Positions 57,795 through 64,000 of a DNA stretch of 64,000 nt are shown in pieces. Below the pieces are notes generated by a model. That model searched no databases and was not told the DNA's origin. It saw nothing but the letters and a program-made list of their open reading frames with translations. The stretch spans positions 1 to 64,000 of the forward strand of contig NZ_NINW01000030.1 of the NCBI RefSeq assembly GCF_002188465.1, in the 5' to 3' direction. How positions within the stretch are numbered: position 1 is the stretch's first letter; every line of letters begins with the position of its first letter. Both the position numbers and the translations under genes were made by a program. The DNA comes from Pigmentiphaga sp. NML080357. GTDB lineage: Bacteria > Pseudomonadota > Gammaproteobacteria > Burkholderiales > Burkholderiaceae_B.

Positions 57795-58625
57795 ATGAAC
57801 CAAGAGCTTTCGATCGCATTCATCGGCGGCGGCAATATGGCCGCCGCGCTGATTTCCGGCCTGGCGGGCAAGTTCTGCCCCATGGCCAACATCCACGTCG
57901 TCGAGGTGAACGAGACTTCGCGCAGGGCGTGGGCAGAACGCGGCGCCACCGTCTCGGCGGCGCCGGATGCCGCGCTGTCGCGCTGCAAGATCTGGGTCTA
58001 TGCGGTCAAGCCGCAAGTCATGAAGGAAGTCGTCGCCGCCACCCGGCCGTGGCTGAAGGACAGCCTGGCCATCAGCATTGCCGCCGGCATCCGCGCGGCC
58101 GACCTGGCTCGCTGGCTCGGAACCGAGGCCGACCCGTGGCCGCGCGTGGTGCGCTGCATGCCCAATACTCCGGCGCTGATCGGGCAGGGCGTCACGGGCT
58201 TGGCCGCGCTCGCAGGCGTCGGCGAGCAGGATCGCGCGCAGGCCGAGGCCGTGCTCCAGGCAGTGGGCCAGACCGTCTGGGTCGCGCGCGAGGACGACCT
58301 GGACGGCGTGACGGCCTTGTCGGGCAGCGGCCCGGCCTATGTGTTCCTGTTCATCGAAGCGCTCGTCGAAGGCGGCCGCGCCGTGGGCCTGGACGAGGAA
58401 CAATCGCGCAAGCTGGCCCTCGCCACGCTGGCCGGGGCCACCAGCCTGGCCGCGGAGTCCTCCGAGCCCCCATCGGTATTGCGCGAGCGCGTGACCTCCA
58501 AGGGCGGCACCACCGCCGCCGCCCTCGACGTCCTGGCCGAGGCGGGGTTCAGGCAAGCCGTGGTTCGCGCCATGCAGGCCGCCGCCCGTCGCGCGCAAGA
58601 GATGGGCGATGAGTTCGGAAAGTAG
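57795..58625 (+). CDS. proC: Pyrroline-5-carboxylate reductase
   Basis: A 276-residue NAD(P)H enzyme for the last step of proline synthesis. It has the Rossmann start IAFIGGGNMAAALISGL, KIWVYAVKPQVMKEV, VRCMPNTPALIGQGVTGL, the signature ALSGSGPAYVFLFIEAL and the C-terminal VTSKGGTTAAAL. The ATG at 57795 is preferred (GGAT spaced upstream); ATG 57783 adds four residues. It overlaps the following MFS gene by 17 bases in another frame, implying cotranslation. Confidence 0.96.
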   Translation: MNQELSIAFIGGGNMAAALISGLAGKFCPMANIHVVEVNETSRRAWAERGATVSAAPDAALSRCKIWVYAVKPQVMKEVVAATRPWLKDSLAISIAAGIRAADLARWLGTEADPWPRVVRCMPNTPALIGQGVTGLAALAGVGEQDRAQAEAVLQAVGQTVWVAREDDLDGVTALSGSGPAYVFLFIEALVEGGRAVGLDEEQSRKLALATLAGATSLAAESSEPPSVLRERVTSKGGTTAAALDVLAEAGFRQAVVRAMQAAARRAQEMGDEFGK

Positions 58626-59838
58626 TCCCGGCAATGTAAGCTCGGTCGCGCGGCATCCTCCTTTCATTCTTTTCTGGTTCGGCCGGGTCATGTCGACCCT
58701 GTCGTTCCAGATGCTGTCCGTGGCCGTGGGCTGGCAGGTTTACGAGCTCACCGGCAGCGCCTTCGATCTGGGGCTGGTCGGGCTGGCGCAGTTCGTGCCC
58801 ATGGTGCTCCTGACCTTCGTCGTCGGCCAGGTGGCGGACCGCTACGACCGGCGCGCCATTGCCAGCGTCTGCATGGTCGTGGAGTCGCTCGCGGCGGGCG
58901 CACTGGCGCTGGGCACGTATCACGGCTGGCTCACGCGCGATGCCATCCTGGCCCTCGTCGCCCTGGGCGGCGCCGCGCGCGCGTTCGAATCGCCCACCAT
59001 GGCGGCGCTGGTGCAGGGCGTGGTGCCGCGCCCGCTCATTCCGCAGGCCGCGGCCTGGTCCACCTCGGCCACGCAGACCGCCCACATACTGGGGCCGGCG
59101 CTGGGCGGGCTGCTCTACGGCCTGGGTTCGATGACGGCCTATGTGGTGGCGTGCGCGTTCTTCTTCGTCGGCGGAGTGCTGGTGGCGTTCATCCGCGCCG
59201 AACGCGCCGCGGCCACGCGCGAGCCCGTCACGTTGAAGTCCGTCTTTTCCGGCATCGCGTTCATCCGCAGCCGGCCGGTGATACTGGGCACCTTGTCGCT
59301 GGACCTGTTCGCGGTGCTGCTGGGCGGCGCCACCGCGCTGCTGCCGATCTATGCGCGCGACATCCTGCACACCGGGCCGTGGGGCCTGGGCCTGCTGCGC
59401 ACCGCGCCCGCCCTGGGGGCGCTCGCCATGTCCATCTTCCTCGCCCATTATCCGATCAAGCGCAACGTCGGCCGCATGCTGTTCTCGTCCCTGGTCGTCT
59501 TCGGCCTGGCCACGATCGTGTTCGGGTTGTCGTCGCATCTGGCATTGTCCATGGCGGCGCTGTTCGTGCTGGGCGCCTCGGACGTCGTCAGCGTCGTGAT
59601 CCGGTTCACGCTGGTCCAGTTGCAGACACCGGCGGAAATGCTGGGCCGGGTGAGCGCGGTGAACTCTTTGTTCGTGGGTACCTCGAACCAGTTGGGAGAG
59701 TTCGAGTCCGGCGTGACGGCCGCGCTGTTCGGCGTGGTGCCGGCCGTGCTGATCGGCGGCGCCGGCACGATCGCGGTCGCGTTGCTGTGGATGGTATTGT
59801 TTCCCCAGCTGCGCCGCTTGAAGTCGCTGGAAGGCTAG
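58609..59838 (+). CDS. MFS transporter, EntS-like
   Basis: A 409-residue 12-helix transporter of the EntS/DHA3 group: [57 protein letters not shown] (motif A), and [20 protein letters not shown]. EntS exports enterobactin in E. coli; here no siderophore gene is near, so the cargo is unknown. It overlaps proC and ends 85 bases before edd. Confidence 0.88.
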   Translation: MSSESSPGNVSSVARHPPFILFWFGRVMSTLSFQMLSVAVGWQVYELTGSAFDLGLVGLAQFVPMVLLTFVVGQVADRYDRRAIASVCMVVESLAAGALALGTYHGWLTRDAILALVALGGAARAFESPTMAALVQGVVPRPLIPQAAAWSTSATQTAHILGPALGGLLYGLGSMTAYVVACAFFFVGGVLVAFIRAERAAATREPVTLKSVFSGIAFIRSRPVILGTLSLDLFAVLLGGATALLPIYARDILHTGPWGLGLLRTAPALGALAMSIFLAHYPIKRNVGRMLFSSLVVFGLATIVFGLSSHLALSMAALFVLGASDVVSVVIRFTLVQLQTPAEMLGRVSAVNSLFVGTSNQLGEFESGVTAALFGVVPAVLIGGAGTIAVALLWMVLFPQLRRLKSLEG

Positions 59839-59923
59839 GGCCTGTCCGGGCGCGATACTTGCAGCTCCGCCGCCCGCCCCGCGGCACGTGCCGCATTCGC
59901 CAGGATTCCGGAGGAAGCACGCC

Positions 59924-61798
59924 ATGTCTTTGCATCCCGTAGTACAGGAAGTCACCGAACGCATCGTCGCGCGCGGCGGGGAACGGCGCCGCCGGTGGCT
60001 GGAGGAGACGCGCGGCCGGGCGGGATCCCGCGTCCAACGCAGCCATCTTTCGTGTACCAATCTCGCCCATGGCTTTGCCGCCATGCCCGAGCGTGCCAAG
60101 GTGCTGCTGAAGGTCCAGGAACGGCCCAACGTGGCCATCGTGTCGTCCTACAACGACATGCTGTCCGCGCACCAGCCGCTGGGCGATTTCCCGGCCTGGC
60201 TCAAGGAGGCCGCGCTCGAGGTAGGGGCCACGGCGCAGTTCGCGGGCGGCGTGCCGGCCATGTGCGACGGCGTTACCCAGGGCCAGGCCGGCATGGAGCT
60301 GTCGCTGTTCTCGCGTGACGTCATCGCCATGGCCACGGCCGTGGCCTTGTCGCACCAGATGTTCGACGCGGCGCTCTACCTTGGCATATGCGACAAGATC
60401 GTTCCGGGCCTTGTCATGGGGGCGCTGGCCTTCGGCCACCTGCCGGCGGTCTTCGTGCCCGGCGGACCCATGACCACGGGCGTGGGCAACGACGACAAGG
60501 CCAAGGTGCGGCAGCTGTATGCCGAAGGCAAGGTCGGGCGCGACGAACTGCTGGAGGCCGAAAGCCGGGCCTACCATGGCCCGGGCACCTGTACCTTCTA
60601 CGGCACCGCCAATTCCAACCAGATGCTGATGGAATTCATGGGCCTGCATTTGCCGGGGACGTCCTTCGTCAATCCCTACACGCCGCTGCGCGAAGCGCTG
60701 ACCCGCGAGGCCGCCAGGCAGGCGGTCTCGCTCTGGCACGGCGGCGGGCGCTATACCCCCATATGCGAGGTGCTGGACGAGCGGGCCTTCGTCAACGGCA
60801 TCGTAGGCCTGATGGCGACCGGCGGTTCGACCAACCATACCTTGCACCTGGTGGCCATGGCGCGGGCGGCCTGCATCGAGCTGAACTGGGACGATTTCCA
60901 GGCCATCTCCGACGTGGTGCCGCTGCTCGCCCGCGTCTACCCGAACGGCAAGGCCGACGTGAACGGCTTCCGTGACGCCGGCGGCCTGCAATTCGTCATT
61001 CGCCAGCTGCTGGAGGCGGGCCTGCTGCACGAAGACGTCAATACCGTGGTCGGCCCAGGCCTGGCCGCCTATTGCCGCGAACCCTATCTGCAGGACGGCC
61101 GGCTGGCGTGGCGCGACGGCGCGACTGCCTCGGCCGACGAGACCATCGTCCGCCCCATCGACCGCCCGTTCCTGCCCAATGGCGGCTTGCGGGTGCTGGA
61201 AGGCAATATCGGCCGTTCCATCATCAAGACGTCGGCGGTGGACCCCGCCCATTTCGTGGTGGAAGCGCCCGCCATCGTCTTCAATGACCAGGATGAGGTG
61301 CTCGCGGCCTTCCAGCGCGGGGAGCTGGAGCGCGATTTCGTTGCCGTCGTGCCGTGGCAAGGCCCGGCTGCCAATGGCATGCCCGAGCTGCACAAGCTGA
61401 CGCCCACGCTGTCGGTGTTGCAGGGGCGCGGGTTCCGCGTTGCGCTGGTGACCGACGGGCGCATGTCGGGCGCCTCCGGCAAGGTACCCGCCGCCATTCA
61501 CGTCACGCCGGAAGCCTTGAAGGGCGGGACCATCGGCAAGGTGCGCACCGGGGACATGGTGCGGGTCGACGCCGCGCGTGGGGAGTTGGAAGTGCTCGCG
61601 GACCTGGCCGCGCGTCCCGCGGCTGAGGTGCCGGACTTGCGGCCGCATCACCGGGGCATAGGCCGCGATTTGTTCGGGAACATGCGCAAGTCGGTGAGCG
61701 CCGCCGAGCAGGGCGCTTGCACGCTCTTCGCGGACGAGGACGACGCGCCCGGCGAGGTGGCGGCGCCCCGGGCGGCCGCCACCTCGGACAGGCTTTGA
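59924..61798 (+). CDS. edd: Phosphogluconate dehydratase (Entner-Doudoroff)
   Basis: A 624-residue IlvD/Edd-family iron-sulfur dehydratase converting 6-phosphogluconate to 2-keto-3-deoxy-6-phosphogluconate. The Edd rather than IlvD assignment rests on length and the [15 protein letters not shown] segment. Cluster cysteines are in [25 protein letters not shown] and [10 protein letters not shown] good GGAGGAAGCACGCC precedes the ATG. The partner aldolase gene eda is not in the window, so the pathway may continue elsewhere; a related sugar-acid dehydratase cannot be fully excluded. Confidence 0.88.
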   Translation: MSLHPVVQEVTERIVARGGERRRRWLEETRGRAGSRVQRSHLSCTNLAHGFAAMPERAKVLLKVQERPNVAIVSSYNDMLSAHQPLGDFPAWLKEAALEVGATAQFAGGVPAMCDGVTQGQAGMELSLFSRDVIAMATAVALSHQMFDAALYLGICDKIVPGLVMGALAFGHLPAVFVPGGPMTTGVGNDDKAKVRQLYAEGKVGRDELLEAESRAYHGPGTCTFYGTANSNQMLMEFMGLHLPGTSFVNPYTPLREALTREAARQAVSLWHGGGRYTPICEVLDERAFVNGIVGLMATGGSTNHTLHLVAMARAACIELNWDDFQAISDVVPLLARVYPNGKADVNGFRDAGGLQFVIRQLLEAGLLHEDVNTVVGPGLAAYCREPYLQDGRLAWRDGATASADETIVRPIDRPFLPNGGLRVLEGNIGRSIIKTSAVDPAHFVVEAPAIVFNDQDEVLAAFQRGELERDFVAVVPWQGPAANGMPELHKLTPTLSVLQGRGFRVALVTDGRMSGASGKVPAAIHVTPEALKGGTIGKVRTGDMVRVDAARGELEVLADLAARPAAEVPDLRPHHRGIGRDLFGNMRKSVSAAEQGACTLFADEDDAPGEVAAPRAAATSDRL

Positions 61799-61832
61799 GG
61801 CGGGGCCCGTTCCCGCCGCGGAACAGGCCGGT

Positions 61833-63125
61833 TCAGCCGCCGGCGAAGAAGGCGAAACGGACCAGGAACAGAATGGCGATCAGCCAGGCCGCGGGATGGA
61901 TTTCGCGGACGCGGCCGGTGCACGCCTTGAGCACGACGTAGCTGATGAAGCCGAAGGCCAGGCCGGTGGCGATCGAATAGGTGAAAGGCATGGCCAGGGC
62001 GGTCAGCGCGGCGGGAATTGCCTCGGTGATGTCGTCCCACTTCACGTCGATCAGCTCGCGCATCATCAGTCCGGCCACGTACAGCAGCGCGGGCGCGGTG
62101 GCGTAGGCGGGCACCGAGCCGGCCAGCGGCGAGATGAACAGCGCGGCGAGGAACAGGATGCCCACGACCAGCGCCGTCAGCCCGGTGCGGCCGCCCGCCT
62201 GGACGCCGGAAGCGCTCTCGACATAGGCGGTGGTGCTGCTGGTGCCCAGCAGCGAACCGGCGGTGATGGCGGTGCTGTCGGCCAGAAGGGCGCGGCCGAT
62301 GCGATTCTTGCCCTCGACCAGCAGGCCGGCGCGCTTGGCCACGCCCATCAGCGTGCCGGTGGCGTCGAAAACTTCGACCAGCACGAACACCAGCACCACG
62401 TGCAGGAAGCCCATGTGCAGGGCGCCGATGATGTCCAGCTGCAGGAAGGTGGGCGCGAGGCTCGGCGGGCTGGAGAAGAGGCCCTGGAAGTTGTTGATGC
62501 CCAGCAGCATGCTCAGCACCGTGATGATCAGGATGCCCAGCAGGATCGCGCCGCGGATCTTGAGCGCATCCAGCACGGCGATGATGAAAAAGCCGAGTAT
62601 CGCCAGCAGCGCGCCGGGCTTGTGCAGGTCGCCCAGCGTGATCAGGGTGGCGGGGCTCGCCACGACGATGCCGGAGCTGCTGAGGGCGATGATGGCCAGG
62701 AACAGCCCGATGCCCGCCGCGATGGCGCTGCGCAGGGAGGGGGCGATGCCCGCGATCAGCCACGTTCGCACGCCGGTGACGGTGAGCAGGATGAAGATCA
62801 CCCCGGAAATGAAGACCGCGCCGAGCGCCTGTTGCCAGGTGAAGCCGAGGGTCGCCACGACGGTGAACGCGAAGAAGGCGTTCAGCCCCATGCCGGGAGC
62901 CATGCCTATGGGGTAATTGGCGACGAAGGCCATCATCAGCGATCCGATCGCCGCCGCCAGGCAGGTGGCGGCGAAGACGGCGCCGCGATCCATGCCCGTG
63001 GTGGACAGGATCTGCGGGTTGACGAAGATGATGTAGGACATGGTCAGGAACGTGGTGATTCCCGCCAGCAGCTCGGTACGGACGTTGGTGCCGTGTTCGT
63101 TGAGTTTGAATAGGCGCTCTAGCAT
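61833..63125 (-). CDS. NCS2-family purine permease (AzgA-like)
   Basis: A 430-residue proton symporter of the adenine/guanine/hypoxanthine AzgA group. It opens with LERLFKLNEHGTNVRTELLAGITTFLTMSYIIFVNP, here quoted in parts: TELLAGITTFLTMSYIIF is diagnostic. Further marks are GMAPGMGLNAFFAFTVV, GTSSTTAYVESASGVQAGGR and ALAMPFTYSIATGLAFGFIS. About 12-14 membrane segments. No purine-catabolic genes are adjacent. A promoter candidate lies about 140 bases upstream. Confidence 0.92.
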   Translation of the reverse strand: MLERLFKLNEHGTNVRTELLAGITTFLTMSYIIFVNPQILSTTGMDRGAVFAATCLAAAIGSLMMAFVANYPIGMAPGMGLNAFFAFTVVATLGFTWQQALGAVFISGVIFILLTVTGVRTWLIAGIAPSLRSAIAAGIGLFLAIIALSSSGIVVASPATLITLGDLHKPGALLAILGFFIIAVLDALKIRGAILLGILIITVLSMLLGINNFQGLFSSPPSLAPTFLQLDIIGALHMGFLHVVLVFVLVEVFDATGTLMGVAKRAGLLVEGKNRIGRALLADSTAITAGSLLGTSSTTAYVESASGVQAGGRTGLTALVVGILFLAALFISPLAGSVPAYATAPALLYVAGLMMRELIDVKWDDITEAIPAALTALAMPFTYSIATGLAFGFISYVVLKACTGRVREIHPAAWLIAILFLVRFAFFAGG

Positions 63126-63259
63126 GGTGGCTTCCAGGTCGGGTGCATGGACGATGGCGGGAAGCCATGCGAAGCGCCCGGCCCGGAGCCGCGTTTATCG
63201 TTGCGGTTCTGCGCGTTCCGGATTGCGGCCCATCGACGGCCTGTTTTCCCCCCAGGCGC

Positions 63260-63288
63260 ATATTAGGGGCGGGGCCGCAAAATGAAAA
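63260..63288 (-). promoter_or_regulatory. Possible promoter of the purine permease gene
   Basis: On the minus strand, TTTTCA (63288-63283), a 17-base spacer and TAATAT (63265-63260) form a plausible sigma-70 promoter, giving a leader of roughly 125 bases before the ATG. I see no known purine-riboswitch core in that leader. Confidence 0.45.
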
Positions 63289-63416
63289 GCCAAGTCTGGC
63301 CTCATTTCCCGCAGCAAGGCGGTGCCGCGTGCCCTGGCCGGCCGAAGTCTGTCGTTCGAGTCTTCCAGCGGGCCGATGCGCCCGCCGGCCGGCGCGGGCG
63401 CGCCTCGTGCCCGGGC

Positions 63417-63758
63417 TCAGCGCTGCTGGCCCTGCTGTTTGAGCTGGACGTTGTTCTTGACGTCCTGCACGCCGTCGATGCCGCGCGCAACGCGAACCGC
63501 GGAGTCGATCTGCGCCTCGTCGTCGGCCGTGCCGGCCAACTGCACGACGCCGTTCACCGTCGTGACCTTGATGCTCAGGGACTGGGTGGCCTGTTCCTTC
63601 AGCAGTGCCGCCTTGACCTTGGTGGTGATCATCGCGTCGCTGGCGTATTCGCCCGCCGACCGCTCGGGAGACGGGCTGGCGGATTCGGCCATGACCATCG
63701 GGGAAGCCGCGGCAAAGGCGGCGACCATGGCGGCGATCATCAGTTTGCGTGTGGTCAT
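63417..63758 (-). CDS. Periplasmic BON-domain protein
   Basis: A 113-residue exported protein: signal peptide (KLMIAAMVAAFAAASPMVMA) and one BON domain (residues about 42-108: DAMITTKVKAALLKEQATQ, VTTVNGVVQLAGTADDEAQI, VDGVQDVKNNV-like end). BON domains (as in OsmY) bind phospholipid or outer-membrane surfaces and are often induced by osmotic or envelope stress. GGAGAGATCG precedes the ATG. The remaining 242 bases to the window edge contain no gene I can support. Confidence 0.9.
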   Translation of the reverse strand: MTTRKLMIAAMVAAFAAASPMVMAESASPSPERSAGEYASDAMITTKVKAALLKEQATQSLSIKVTTVNGVVQLAGTADDEAQIDSAVRVARGIDGVQDVKNNVQLKQQGQQR

Positions 63759-64000
63759 CGATCTCTCCTGGAATCGGCCGACCCGGCAATGCCGGTGCCG
63801 GAGAGCGGCGAGCCGCTTCCCGGCGTGGCCGGACCATCCCAACATACGAGGGCGCTTCGGCGGGTGTCAAAGCGGCGTGTGAATATTTGTAAGCGCGCAC
63901 GTCCGCGCCTGGCCGCGTTCCGGGCGCCTGCGTGCAAGCCGTCACGTTTGCAAGGGATGCGTGGCACATGTAACGGGTATCCGCGCCACAACTGCCGGCG

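Overview
The window is a high-GC betaproteobacterial chromosome segment of the Bordetella/Achromobacter (Alcaligenaceae) type. This is inferred from the 5S rRNA 3' end, the many Bug/TTT periplasmic binding proteins without membrane partners, the recG-oxyR-dps and ubiA-yggS-proC housekeeping blocks, and the dense short-overlap operons for CoA-ester catabolism. No species is assigned.

Layout. 1-120: end of an rRNA operon (5S) and its terminator. 222-2670: a complete IS66-family element with inverted repeats and an 8-bp target duplication. It has cut the last 20 codons off a NitT/TauT-type substrate-binding protein (2636-3631). 4157-9844: a heparinase-like gene lacking its catalytic domain, then a branched-chain-type ABC transporter with a fused LivHM permease. 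9951-20268: a catabolic region with three crotonases, an acyl-CoA ligase, an HMG-CoA-lyase-like protein, a thioesterase, a CaiB-type CoA transferase, a Bug protein, an enolase-superfamily protein and a nitronate-monooxygenase-like flavoprotein. A MarR regulator sits in the middle. Three promoters in this region share one operator sequence, so I read it as one regulon. 20341-24087: AraC regulator, divergent Bug protein and a ThDP-dependent enzyme. 24092-29084: alpha/beta hydrolase, YchJ, YaaA, and a Cd/Pb/Zn P-type ATPase divergent from a CadR/PbrR-like MerR regulator. 29087-36775: FUSC membrane protein, OpgD, MFS transporter, Dps, and a phospholipase-D/cardiolipin-synthase-like lipoprotein.

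36885-45845 holds a second catabolic island. OYE-family oxidoreductase, Bug protein and LysR regulator lie on the minus strand. The plus strand carries a SnoaL-like protein, Fe-dependent dehydrogenase (maleylacetate-reductase-like), TauD/TfdA dioxygenase, FAH-family hydrolase, Bug protein and an FMN-dependent alpha-hydroxyacid dehydrogenase. A perfect LysR-type palindrome lies in the divergent gap. It is followed by tRNA-Ala(CGC), a strong hairpin and a decayed alcohol-dehydrogenase remnant. 46638-63758 is mostly conserved chromosome: fpr, an SRPBCC protein, a KimA-like permease, ridA-like, recG, oxyR, dps, an aryl-CoA ligase, ubiA, yggS, proC, an EntS-like MFS protein, edd, a purine permease and a BON-domain protein.

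The strongest candidate for an undescribed system is the MarR-controlled acyl-CoA pathway at 9.9-20.3 kb. Its regulatory architecture can be read directly from the DNA, but its substrate cannot. There is no CRISPR array, phage module or recognisable defence system in the window.
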